A stretch of DNA of 64,000 nt, taken from Acidobacteriaceae bacterium KBS 146. GTDB lineage: Bacteria; Acidobacteriota; Terriglobia; Terriglobales; Acidobacteriaceae. How positions within the stretch are numbered: the first letter of the stretch is position 1; every line of letters starts with the position of its first letter. The stretch is from contig JHVA01000001.1 in assembly GCA_000688615.1 (NCBI GenBank), forward strand, positions 1,860,001 through 1,924,000. Reading direction: 5' to 3'. The notes beneath the pieces are model-generated. The model was given only the letters and a program-made list of their open reading frames with translations. It searched no databases and was not told the DNA's origin. Positions 42,693 to 51,403 of the stretch are shown here, in pieces. The position numbers and the translations under genes were made by a program.

Positions 42693-44216
42693 TTATTCCA
42701 CGTGGTAGTTAGGTGCTTCCCGAGTGATGATGACGTCGTGCACATGACTCTCGCGCAGTCCCGCGCCCGAGATGCGGATGAAGCGGGCGTTCTGCTGAAG
42801 CTCGGCGATGGTGGAGCAGCCGAGATATCCCATGCCGGAGCGAAGTCCACCGACCAGCTGATAGACCATTCCCTCAAGAGGCCCCCGGTGAGGAACGCGG
42901 CCTTCGATCCCCTCTGGAACGAACTTGGCGAGACGGTTGGAGGACGAGGTTTCGCGGGCGGTAAGATTGGGGCGCTCGGTCGAGGCATCCGAGATGTCGT
43001 CCTTGCCCTGGAAGTAGCGCTCGCCGGAACCCTGAGCCATCGCGGAGAGGGATCCCATGCCGCGATAGGCCTTGAAGGATCGTCCTTGATACAGGATTGT
43101 CTCCCCGGGAGACTCGTCCACTCCGGCAAAGAGCGAGCCCATCATGACCACCGAAGCTCCAGCAGCAATTGCCTTGGTGACATCGCCGGAGTACTTGATT
43201 CCGCCGTCAGCGATGATCGGAATATTGTTTTCCTGCCCCGCTCGGAAGGCTTCGGAGATGGCTGTAATCTGCGGCATACCGGCCCCTGTGACCATACGGG
43301 TCGTGCAGATCGAACCCGGTCCAATTCCGACCTTGACCGCGTCGGCACCAGCTTTGATGAGCGCAAGGGCTCCTTCGTAGGTGGCCACATTTCCCGCTAG
43401 AACGTCGATCTCGGGAAACTTGTGTTTGGCCTCGCGGACGGCCTCTAGAACCCGGGACGAGTGGCCGTGGGCAGAGTCGATGGCAAGAGCGTCGACACGG
43501 GCGCGCACGAGTTCCTCTGCCCGTTCCAGGAAGTCTCCTGTCGCCCCGATGGCACCGGCGACCCGCAGCCGCCCTTGGGAATCCTTGGAGGCGTTGGGAT
43601 ATTTGAGCTTCTTCTGGATGTCTTTGACTGTTATCAGTCCCTTGAGCTCGTAGTCGTCATTGACGACCAAAAGCTTCTCAACCCGATGTTGATGAAGAAT
43701 CTGCTCTGCCTGCTCGAGGGTAGTTCCCACAGCAACCGTGATGAGGTTCTCCTTGGTCATCACGTCGGAGATAGGGATATCGGTGCGGGAGACAAAGCGG
43801 AGGTCGCGGTTGGTGAGGATTCCGACGAGCTTTTTGTTCTTGGTGACCGGGACACCGGAGATCTTGTAGCGACGCATGACATCGAGAGCGGCGGCGATCG
43901 GCTGTTCGGGCTCGATAGTGACTGGATCTACGATCATTCCTGATTCGGATCGTTTGACTTTATCGATCTCGCCAGCCTGCTGTTCGATCGTCAGATTCCG
44001 GTGCACGACACCCATGCCGCCCTGCTGCGCCATGGCAATGGCCAGACGGGATTCGGTAACCGTATCCATGGCAGCCGAGAGCAATGGCGTGTTGAGGACG
44101 ATGCGCCGGGTGAGCTGGGTCTGTGTGCTCACCTGGGTGGGAATGACTTCGCTGTAAGCAGGTACGAGGAGGACGTCGTCGAAGGTAAGGGCTTCGGGTA
44201 CAGGAAGATTGATCAT
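42693..44216 (-). CDS. guaB: Inosine-5'-monophosphate dehydrogenase
   Basis: Converts IMP to XMP with NAD+, the committed step of GTP synthesis. The TIM-barrel catalytic domain contains [11 protein letters not shown] with the active-site Cys, and [16 protein letters not shown]. The mobile flap has the usual RGMGSLSAM phosphate loop, and the regulatory Bateman module of two CBS domains sits at residues ~95-215. Length 507 aa is normal. ATG 44216 is preceded by AAAGAGA. Downstream gene is the convergent GNAT; no guaA is adjacent. Confidence 0.97.
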   Translation of the reverse strand: MINLPVPEALTFDDVLLVPAYSEVIPTQVSTQTQLTRRIVLNTPLLSAAMDTVTESRLAIAMAQQGGMGVVHRNLTIEQQAGEIDKVKRSESGMIVDPVTIEPEQPIAAALDVMRRYKISGVPVTKNKKLVGILTNRDLRFVSRTDIPISDVMTKENLITVAVGTTLEQAEQILHQHRVEKLLVVNDDYELKGLITVKDIQKKLKYPNASKDSQGRLRVAGAIGATGDFLERAEELVRARVDALAIDSAHGHSSRVLEAVREAKHKFPEIDVLAGNVATYEGALALIKAGADAVKVGIGPGSICTTRMVTGAGMPQITAISEAFRAGQENNIPIIADGGIKYSGDVTKAIAAGASVVMMGSLFAGVDESPGETILYQGRSFKAYRGMGSLSAMAQGSGERYFQGKDDISDASTERPNLTARETSSSNRLAKFVPEGIEGRVPHRGPLEGMVYQLVGGLRSGMGYLGCSTIAELQQNARFIRISGAGLRESHVHDVIITREAPNYHVE

Positions 44217-44604
44217 GTCTCTTTGAGTTCAGGGTAGGGGCCTGCGAGAGGCGTGTGGCCGTTGAAGTTTTAATATTTGATTCTATGGGAGTATGCGACG
44301 ATGCAGCAAGGAGGGCTACGACAGCCCATCCAACGCAGGGCCAAGGGTCCACATCCAATTATCTACTGCCCCGAAGCTGCCAAATGGCCTGAAGTCCTCT
44401 GCCAGGATCATGAACCCAGGGCTGGGAGACGTATCCCAGCAATAAGGAACTCCCTCAATATGAAGGGTTTCCGCATGAAATGGGCCTCGTACAAATAAAT
44501 TCTCAGTCAGGATCCGGATCGTAAGTTCAGGGAGTCCTTTATAGCCTGAGACGGATCTGTTCCCGGCCAAGTCTGACTCGCTGGCCGGGAGGAGGTTCGC
44601 GCCC
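44217..44604. other. Intergenic region between guaB and the GT14 gene
   Basis: This 390-bp region separates divergent genes. No tRNA, riboswitch or terminator could be confirmed. A minus-strand open frame (44316-44636, ending before guaB) has locally protein-like composition (VRGPFHAETLHIEGVPYCWD) but overlaps the GT14 start and has no recognised domain. It is listed in findings rather than called. Confidence 0.5.
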
Positions 44605-45534
44605 TTGAATCCACCTCTCGGTTTTGTCCTGCTCACGCATCAGAATCCCTCACAGATCCTCTTCTTATGTGAGCAACTGACCAGTCTTTTCGATGGAGCC
44701 CCGATCGTGGTCCACCACGATTTCGGCAAATGCAGGCTCAATATAGAGCTGTTTCCTCGCAATGTGAGCTTTGTCGCGGACTGGATGCACACGCGTTGGG
44801 GAGGATGGGGGGTGGTAGCCGGACAATTGAAGGCCACCCGCCAACTCTATGCCCGCTATAACCCTGATTGGTTTGTGGTTCTGAGCGAGTCCGATTTTCC
44901 AATTAAGCCCGCCAGCTACGTACTCGAGAATCTTTATCAGGGTGAATTTGACTGCTATCTGCATCATCGCCGCATTGGCTGCTGCAGGCTTCCCGTTCCG
45001 CCGGAGGGATTCGGAACCGACAACTTCACTCACCCCGCCTGGGAAAGACTTGCTTTTGAGAGGTATGTCGCCATCGGCTTTGGATTTTACAAACTTGCGA
45101 CCCGCATGAACTGGAAGACCAAGGCAATTTATCTTCGTCAGCCATTCTTCATCCGGAGATTCACCCCTTTCGACGGATCCTTCTCCTGCTATGCGGGAGA
45201 TTACTGGCTGACGGGCAATCGCTCGACCGCAGAAGTCCTGCTGGAAGAGACCGAGAGGAGACAGAGACTTATCAATCACTTCAGCCATCGCCCAAATCCG
45301 GATGAGGGATTTCTTCAGACCTTCCTCTGCAATGTGCCAGAGTTGAGGATCTCACCTGATAACAAGCGGTATGCCGATTGGACCGGCCAGGTAAATCACC
45401 CGCGTACCCTTACCCGCGCTGATTTTCCGGGGCTGCTGGCCTCTCCGGCTCACTTCGCTCGTAAATTTCACTTCGATCCAGAAAGCCTCTACCGGCTGAG
45501 CTTGTCGCTGATGCCGCAGAGCAGAACAGGATAG
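44605..45534 (+). CDS. GT14 'branch' family beta-1,6-N-acetylglucosaminyltransferase-like protein
   Basis: Glycosyltransferase (309 aa) resembling the core-2/I-branching family. The N-terminal LGFVLLTHQNPSQILFLCEQL is the family's opening strand. RWGGWGVVAGQLKATRQLY and FVVLSESDFPIKPASYVLEN match its conserved WGGxS.V and LSxxDFPI motifs. In animals these enzymes add branches to glycans; bacterial members probably modify surface polysaccharide. The TTG start at 44605 follows GGGAGGAGG by 9 nt. It is cytoplasmic or peripheral, with no signal peptide. It is the sole glycosyltransferase in this part of the window. Confidence 0.82.
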   Translation: MNPPLGFVLLTHQNPSQILFLCEQLTSLFDGAPIVVHHDFGKCRLNIELFPRNVSFVADWMHTRWGGWGVVAGQLKATRQLYARYNPDWFVVLSESDFPIKPASYVLENLYQGEFDCYLHHRRIGCCRLPVPPEGFGTDNFTHPAWERLAFERYVAIGFGFYKLATRMNWKTKAIYLRQPFFIRRFTPFDGSFSCYAGDYWLTGNRSTAEVLLEETERRQRLINHFSHRPNPDEGFLQTFLCNVPELRISPDNKRYADWTGQVNHPRTLTRADFPGLLASPAHFARKFHFDPESLYRLSLSLMPQSRTG

Positions 45535-45698
45535 TGAACCGAACAAAATGAAATTTGCGAGCAGGGCCCACCCGGAAAGCTCCTTCGCGGCCAGCTGTAA
45601 TTTGAAATGAGATAAAAGTGGATGTATCATGTGAATTGCAGCGTTTTTTCCGTTGTCCGAAAGAGCCGTGATCGCACCGGCAAAGGACGGAAGAGATG

Positions 45699-45724
45699 AG
45701 TGGGCCATAGCCCACTTTTTATTT
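45699..45724 (+). terminator. Intrinsic terminator/attenuator in the rimP leader
   Basis: A seven-pair stem (AGTGGGC with GCCCACT) and CATA loop are followed by TTTTTATTT. It ends only about 15 bp before the annotated rimP ATG and 165 bp past the GT14 stop. Its position right against the start of the rimP-nusA-infB operon resembles the leader terminators known upstream of this operon in other bacteria, so it may act as an attenuator rather than just ending the upstream transcript. Confidence 0.65.
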
Positions 45725-45734
45725 GCTCTGAAAT

Positions 45735-46376
45735 ATGTCCTCTGCAGGGGCAGGCGGCGCGGGACAGGTAACAAGAAAGATCGGGATGGCGCTGAATCTG
45801 GACACAATTCGGGCAACGGCGGACCGCATCGCAGCCTCCCACCACCTCGAAGTGGTGGAGCTGGAACTGCAAGGTGCAGCAAAGTTCCGGACCCTCAGAG
45901 TGTTCATCGAAAAGGACGCTGAAGGACGAGCGAAGCTGAAGGCAAAAGCTGCGGAGGCAGGAGCCGAGGAGGATGTCACTCTTCCCAAAGGGGTTCCGGT
46001 TGAAACGTTGTCAGGGGTCACTCACGAAGATTGTGCGGCGTTCGCGCAGGATTTCGGTACGGTGTTGGATATAGAGGATCTGATGCCGGGTGCTGAATAC
46101 ACCCTCGAGGTCTCGAGCCCCGGCCTGGAACGGAAGCTCCGACGTCCGGAAGATTACAAGAGATTTATGGGAAATCTAGTTAAGGTGCAGACCTTTACAG
46201 CGGTAAATAACAACCGAAACTGGCAGGGCCGATTGACAGGCTTCAGCGACGACATACTGACGCTGGACCTCTCGGCCGTGAAACAGAAGGGCAAGGCAAA
46301 GAAGGCAGCGACGGCGTCTCTCATTGAGATTCCGCTTGGGAACGTGGAGAAGGCACAGCTGGTGGCAGAATTTTAG
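45735..46376 (+). CDS. rimP: Ribosome maturation factor RimP
   Basis: Required for 30S subunit maturation, binding S12. The N-terminal domain begins DTIRATADRIAASHHLEVVE and the conserved EVSSPGLERKL motif is near residue 125. The C-terminal Sm-like domain follows (VKVQTFTAVNNNRNWQGRLTGF). A ~30-residue insertion rich in Ala/Glu/Lys in the N-terminal domain makes it longer (213 aa) than the E. coli protein (~150). An internal ATG at 45786 (MALNLDTIR) could instead be the start. First gene of a rimP-nusA-infB operon, 81 bp before nusA. Confidence 0.9.
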   Translation: MSSAGAGGAGQVTRKIGMALNLDTIRATADRIAASHHLEVVELELQGAAKFRTLRVFIEKDAEGRAKLKAKAAEAGAEEDVTLPKGVPVETLSGVTHEDCAAFAQDFGTVLDIEDLMPGAEYTLEVSSPGLERKLRRPEDYKRFMGNLVKVQTFTAVNNNRNWQGRLTGFSDDILTLDLSAVKQKGKAKKAATASLIEIPLGNVEKAQLVAEF

Positions 46377-46457
46377 CTTCCACTGTTGCATCAGAAGAAA
46401 ATGGGAAAGATTAACGCCCGGACGCAAGGTCTCCGGGACGATGAAGGACAAATAAAG

Positions 46458-48038
46458 ATGGCAAGTGCTTTGTATCAGTCGATTGAGATGTTGAGCCGCG
46501 ATAAGGGGATCGACCCGGGTGTTGTGGTGGGCGCGGTCGAAGACGCCATCGCGCTGGCGACGAGAAAGTACTACAAGACGCAAGAGAATATGCGTGCCGA
46601 GATGGACCGCGAGAGCGGAGAGATTCGCGCGTATGTGTTCAAGACGGTGGTTGAGGGTCCGGAGCAGGTGGAGGACGAGATCAACCAGATGACCCTGGAG
46701 CAGGCGCGGGCGCTGGCTCCTGAGGTTGAAGTGGGTGCAGAGCTGCGGTTTTACAAGGACACGACCCCGCTAGGCCGCATTGCCGCCCAGATGGCCAAGC
46801 AGGTGATCTTTCAGAAGGTTCGCGAAGCCGAGCGGGACACAGTATTCAACGAATACAACCATCGTGCCGGCGAAGTGCTGACTGCGACCGTAAAGCGTCT
46901 GGAGCCGATGGACGTGATCTTCGATATCGGCAAAGCCGAAGCGAGGATGCCGAAACGGGAGCAAAGCCGTCTCGAACAATTCGCCGTAGGCGAGCGGGTG
47001 CGAGTCGTCCTTCTGCGCGTGGATCGTGCCGCGAAGGGACCGCAAGTGATCGTATCCCGGGCATCACCGGTACTGGTACAGAATCTCTTCCAGAGCGAAG
47101 TTCCGGAGATCTACGACGGCACGGTATCGATCAAGGCCATCGCCCGCGAAGCTGGAGAGCGTACCAAGATCGCTGTCCAAAGCCGCGACAAGGACGTTGA
47201 TCCGGTGGGCGCCTGCGTCGGTATGAAGGGAATGCGCGTCCAGTCGATCATCCGCGAGCTGCGAGGCGAAAAGATCGACATCATCGAGTTTTCTGACGAG
47301 ATCACAACGTTTGCGGAAAAAGCATTGCAACCGGCGAAGGTGAGCCGTGTGTCGATTACGGACCTCGGAGAGAAGCAGATCGAGGTGATCGTAGACGATA
47401 CCCAGCTGTCGCTGGCCATCGGCAAAAAGGGCCAGAACGTTCGGCTTGCGGCCAAGCTGCTGCAGTGGAAGATCGACATCAAGAGCGAAGAGGAGAAGCG
47501 CCAAGAGGTCGAGCAGCAGATGCAGGCCATGGGCGGCGGACCTTCGACTCCGATCGAGCAGGTTGCGGAGCTGGGAGAGACGATTCTCGAGAAGCTGATC
47601 GCTGCCGGAATCACAACCGTGGAGACATTGGCGGACATGACTCCCGAGCAACTCGAAGAGGTTCCTGGCATCGGAGAGAAGACAGTAGAGAAGATCTCGG
47701 TTGCGGTGCGTCATTACTTCGGACAGTACGAAGAGGGCGAAGAGCGGCCAGCGGGAGCCGTGGTTGCGGCTTCCAGTGAGGAGGAAGGTTCGATGGGAAA
47801 GACACCAGAGGAGATTCTCGCAGGTGAGGCAGGAGAGGGCCGGGCACAGGAGGTTGGCGAGTTTTCTGCCGAAGACCTGATCCAGGCCGAAGAAGACGAT
47901 TCTCAGTCCGACGCCTACAGCGATGCTGATGCCCGCGAAGAGTCCATCGAATTGAACAATGACGCGGTCGATACGCTCGTGGATGAATCACAGGATTCTT
48001 CTGAGGAAGGCATCGACGATGGGCGCGACCGTGATTAG
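46458..48038 (+). CDS. nusA: Transcription termination/antitermination factor NusA
   Basis: RNA-polymerase-binding factor that modulates pausing and termination. From ATG 46458 (MASALYQSIEMLSRDKGIDP, GAAGGA upstream) it has the N-terminal domain, the S1 domain (~135-200), two KH domains (MKGMRVQSIIRELRGEKIDI and LAIGKKGQNVRLAAKLL) and a C-terminal helix-hairpin-helix region (LEEVPGIGEKTVEKI). The final ~70 residues are strongly acidic and look disordered. Length 526 aa. The longer open frame adds 24 residues without conservation. YlxR, often found next, is missing. Confidence 0.96.
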   Translation: MASALYQSIEMLSRDKGIDPGVVVGAVEDAIALATRKYYKTQENMRAEMDRESGEIRAYVFKTVVEGPEQVEDEINQMTLEQARALAPEVEVGAELRFYKDTTPLGRIAAQMAKQVIFQKVREAERDTVFNEYNHRAGEVLTATVKRLEPMDVIFDIGKAEARMPKREQSRLEQFAVGERVRVVLLRVDRAAKGPQVIVSRASPVLVQNLFQSEVPEIYDGTVSIKAIAREAGERTKIAVQSRDKDVDPVGACVGMKGMRVQSIIRELRGEKIDIIEFSDEITTFAEKALQPAKVSRVSITDLGEKQIEVIVDDTQLSLAIGKKGQNVRLAAKLLQWKIDIKSEEEKRQEVEQQMQAMGGGPSTPIEQVAELGETILEKLIAAGITTVETLADMTPEQLEEVPGIGEKTVEKISVAVRHYFGQYEEGEERPAGAVVAASSEEEGSMGKTPEEILAGEAGEGRAQEVGEFSAEDLIQAEEDDSQSDAYSDADAREESIELNNDAVDTLVDESQDSSEEGIDDGRDRD

Positions 48039-48159
48039 CCGCGCAAGACAAGCGCTGCAACAACGGTGCAGCAGGTTTAGAGTGATAGTAGTGACAACCA
48101 ATTCCTACCTCGAAGAGGCCGATATGAGCAGCTAGGGCAGGAACCGAAAAAAGGAACGG

Positions 48160-51100
48160 ATGAGCAAAGTTCGAATCAACGATCTGGCACGTGAACTGGA
48201 AGTGAAGAGCAAATCGATTCTGGACGCCTTGACGGCGGTTGGCGTCACCGAGAAGAAGACCCATTCCAGTTCCATCGAAGCTGACGAGGCTGAGAAAGTC
48301 CGTGCGTATCTGACGGGCGGGAGCCGCGCAGGCAATTCGTCCTCGAGACAGTCTGCTGAGCGGCCGAAGTTTGACCTGTCAAAGGTTTCAAAACCGGGTG
48401 ACGCGCTGAAGGCAATTCTGGAGCGCAAACAGGCCGAGGCCGCTGCGAAAGCGGCGCCTCCAGTAGTCGCTCGTCCAGCGGTGGTACAACCACCGCCATC
48501 GGCGCCAACCCCAGCTCAAAAACCTGCTTCGGTGCCGACCGTAGCGGCTAGTACACCGGCTCCGAGCGCCCCACCAGCGGCACCTGGCCCACGCAGAATC
48601 GTTCCTCAACCGCGGCAGGCCGCGAATATCGTGGCACCGCCACCGGCGGCTCCTGCGATTGCCAGCAAGCCTCCAGCAGGTCCTGTGGTCGCCCGCCCGG
48701 CGGTTGTTCTTCCTGGCGCACCTGCGCAAACTGGATCTCCGGCGCATTCGGGACCACGTCCTGCTGCTCCGGCTGGCACACCTTCTGTAGCCGTGTCTCC
48801 TCCAAAGCCTGCGGCCGCAACTCCTACCGCCGTAGCGGAGTCTCAGCCCGCAGCTGCTCCCACTCCGGCTACAGCTCCTCCGGTCGCCCCGCCCAGCGCT
48901 CCTGCAGTCACCACCGAAGCAGCGGCACCGGTTCAAGCACAGGCTGCTACCACCACTCAGACTCCTGAAGCGGCCCCCGCGGCGACGACGCCTCCTGCTC
49001 CGCCTGCAGCACCAGCCCCTCCGGCCCGACGCGTGATCATGCCGCAGACCGGCCCTCGACCCATCTATACGGCTCCGCCACCGACACAAGGAGCTCCACC
49101 GCGCAATCGGCCGATCTTTGAGCGGCCACGTCCGCAAGGGCCCGGTGGACGCCCCGCACTTCCTCCGGGAGCGCGGCGGCCCATGCACCCGACTCGGACA
49201 TTCCCCGGTGGTCCAGGTGGACCCGGGGGTCCAGGAGGACGCCCAGGCTTTGGTGGACCAGGCGGTGGAGGCCGGCCAGGCTTTGGCGCACGCCCAGGCT
49301 TTGGTGGACCTCGCCCTGGCGCTGGGGGACTGCTTCCTCCAGGACCTGGTGAAGCTCCTCCAGCTGGTCGCCCAGCCGGAAGACCCGCACAGAGACGGGG
49401 TGGCAACCAGCGTTACGAGAAGAGCAAGGAAGGCCCGATGAAGGGCTTTGCTCCGCCGCCGCGTTTTGGCGGAGCCCAGATTCCCCAGGCGCCACTGCCC
49501 ATCACCCGCACCATCACGGTGACTGAGGGCATCAGCGTTAAGGATCTCGCAGAGAAGCTCGATATTCGCGGCAAAGACCTGATCGCGACCCTGCTGATGC
49601 GGGGTGTGTTCGTCACGGTAAACCAGACTCTTGATTCAGAACTGGTCAAGGACGTCTCACGTCAGTTCGGAGCCGAGGCCAAAGTCATCTCGGTGGAAGA
49701 GCAGTTGGAGAACGAGGCGATCGAGGGATTCCTGGAAGATACGACAGGAATGACCGAGGTTGTGCGCTCGCCGGTCGTCACCGTGATGGGCCATGTCGAT
49801 CACGGAAAGACCTCCCTGCTCGATGCTATCCGGCTGACGGATGTGGCAGCAGGAGAAGCCGGCGGCATTACGCAGCACATCGGCGCCTACAAGGTGCATG
49901 TCGCCAAGCCTGATTCCCCGGCCTTCGGCCGCGAGATCGTCTTCCTCGACACTCCGGGTCACGAAGCGTTTACCCGCATGCGTGCTCGTGGCGCCAAGGT
50001 GACCGACATCGTCGTGATCGTAGTGGCAGCCGATGACGGTGTAATGCCTCAGACGCTCGAAGCCATCGACCATGCGAAGGCCGCCAATGTGCCGATCATC
50101 GTCGCGATCAATAAGATCGACAAGCCTGAAGCCAATCCCGATCGCATCAAGCAGCAGCTTGGCGAGCGCGGCTTGCAGCTGCAGGGTTGGGGTGGCGATG
50201 TCGAGTACGTTGAAGTCTCCGCGAAGAAGCGGATTAATCTCGACAAGCTCGAGGAGATGATCTGCCTGGTCGCCGACGTCAACGAGCAGAAGTCACAGCC
50301 GGATCGTCCCGCCGTCGGAACTGTGATCGAAGCCAAGCTGGATCGTGGACGCGGTGCCGTAGCCTCGATTCTCGTGCAGAACGGTACGCTCCGAACGGGC
50401 GACAGCTACATCGTCGGCAATACCTTCGGTAAGGTTCGCGCCATGTTCGATGATCGTGGACGCGCCATCGCGGAAGCAGGTCCCTCGACCCCGGTCGAGA
50501 TCCTGGGCCTTGAGGCCATTCCGGATGCGGGCGACACCTTCCTGGTCATGGCTGACCGTGACCGCGCCAAGGAAATTGCGCGTTACCGCTCGATGAAGGA
50601 GCGCGAGGCACAACTCGCCAAGAGCTCCCGCGTCTCGCTCGAGGGACTCGCAGAGCAGATCAAGCAGGCCGGAATGAAGGACCTGAACCTGATTCTGAAA
50701 GGCGACGTGCAGGGCTCGGTCGAAGTTCTGGCCGACTCGCTCGAGAAGATGTCCACCGAGAAGGTTCGAGTTCGCGTGCTGCGCGCCGGTGTTGGCGCCA
50801 TTACCGAATCGGACGTTCTGCTGGCTTCGGCTTCGAACGCCGTTATTATCGGCTTCAACGTACGTCCGGACCGCAAAGCTGCCGAGATCGCAGAGCGCGA
50901 GAACGTCGAGATCCGCATTCACTCGATCATCTACGAGCTGCAGGATGAGATCACCAAGGCCATGTACGGTCTGCTCGAACCGGTCTTCAAGGAAAACTAC
51001 CTTGGCCGCGCCGAAGTGCTCAACGTCTTCAAGATCACCAAGGTCGGGCAGATTGCCGGCTGCATCGTCCGCGACGGCCTCATTCGCCGCGATGCGCAGG

Positions 51101-51339
51101 TGCGCGTGACGCGAAATGGCGACGAGCTCTGGAAGGGCAAGATCTCTTCTCTCAAGCGCTTCAAGGACGACGTCCCCGAAGTGCGGCAAGGTGTCGAATG
51201 CGGTATCGATCTGGGGAACTTCAAGGACATCCAGGTCGGCGACTTCATCGAAGCCTTCACCACGGAGCGGCTTGCAGCCGAACTTGGCCAGACCGCAGCA
51301 GAGCGCAAAGCAGCCACGACTGAGTCAGTCAACGCATAA
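48160..51339 (+). CDS. infB: Translation initiation factor IF-2
   Basis: GTPase that positions initiator tRNA on the ribosome. The 1059-residue protein has an N-terminal IF2N module ([19 protein letters not shown]). A very long Ala/Pro-rich linker (~90-330) leads to a Gly/Pro/Arg-rich stretch (~330-430), then a second IF2N-like helical domain ([20 protein letters not shown]). The G domain begins near residue 543 with [15 protein letters not shown], followed by [12 protein letters not shown] and NKIDKPEAN. Domains II-IV complete the protein. The linker is far longer than in E. coli but typical of acidobacterial or actinobacterial IF-2. AAGGAACGG lies just before the ATG. Confidence 0.97.
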   Translation: MSKVRINDLARELEVKSKSILDALTAVGVTEKKTHSSSIEADEAEKVRAYLTGGSRAGNSSSRQSAERPKFDLSKVSKPGDALKAILERKQAEAAAKAAPPVVARPAVVQPPPSAPTPAQKPASVPTVAASTPAPSAPPAAPGPRRIVPQPRQAANIVAPPPAAPAIASKPPAGPVVARPAVVLPGAPAQTGSPAHSGPRPAAPAGTPSVAVSPPKPAAATPTAVAESQPAAAPTPATAPPVAPPSAPAVTTEAAAPVQAQAATTTQTPEAAPAATTPPAPPAAPAPPARRVIMPQTGPRPIYTAPPPTQGAPPRNRPIFERPRPQGPGGRPALPPGARRPMHPTRTFPGGPGGPGGPGGRPGFGGPGGGGRPGFGARPGFGGPRPGAGGLLPPGPGEAPPAGRPAGRPAQRRGGNQRYEKSKEGPMKGFAPPPRFGGAQIPQAPLPITRTITVTEGISVKDLAEKLDIRGKDLIATLLMRGVFVTVNQTLDSELVKDVSRQFGAEAKVISVEEQLENEAIEGFLEDTTGMTEVVRSPVVTVMGHVDHGKTSLLDAIRLTDVAAGEAGGITQHIGAYKVHVAKPDSPAFGREIVFLDTPGHEAFTRMRARGAKVTDIVVIVVAADDGVMPQTLEAIDHAKAANVPIIVAINKIDKPEANPDRIKQQLGERGLQLQGWGGDVEYVEVSAKKRINLDKLEEMICLVADVNEQKSQPDRPAVGTVIEAKLDRGRGAVASILVQNGTLRTGDSYIVGNTFGKVRAMFDDRGRAIAEAGPSTPVEILGLEAIPDAGDTFLVMADRDRAKEIARYRSMKEREAQLAKSSRVSLEGLAEQIKQAGMKDLNLILKGDVQGSVEVLADSLEKMSTEKVRVRVLRAGVGAITESDVLLASASNAVIIGFNVRPDRKAAEIAERENVEIRIHSIIYELQDEITKAMYGLLEPVFKENYLGRAEVLNVFKITKVGQIAGCIVRDGLIRRDAQVRVTRNGDELWKGKISSLKRFKDDVPEVRQGVECGIDLGNFKDIQVGDFIEAFTTERLAAELGQTAAERKAATTESVNA

Positions 51340-51360
51340 CCTCAAGGCAACACAAATAGA

Positions 51361-51386
51361 AAAGGCCGGGAGCGATCCCGGCCTTT
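51361..51386. terminator. Terminator between infB and the second TonB receptor
   Basis: A perfect 11-bp stem (AAAGGCCGGGA with TCCCGGCCTTT) with a 4-nt loop and a T-rich stretch (CTGTTTGTGTTT) follows infB by 22 bp. It lies between convergent stops and probably works in both directions. Confidence 0.85.
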
Positions 51387-51403
51387 CTGTTTGTGTTTGC
51401 TTC

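Noticed and set aside
45735-45785. Possibility that rimP starts at the internal ATG 45786
   Set aside because: Not excluded, but kept as an alternative: neither start has a clearly better ribosome-binding site, so the longer form was annotated and the doubt recorded.
48388-49188. 266-aa minus-strand frame opposite infB
   Set aside because: Arg/Ser/Gly/Cys-rich shadow of the Ala/Pro linker; not a gene.
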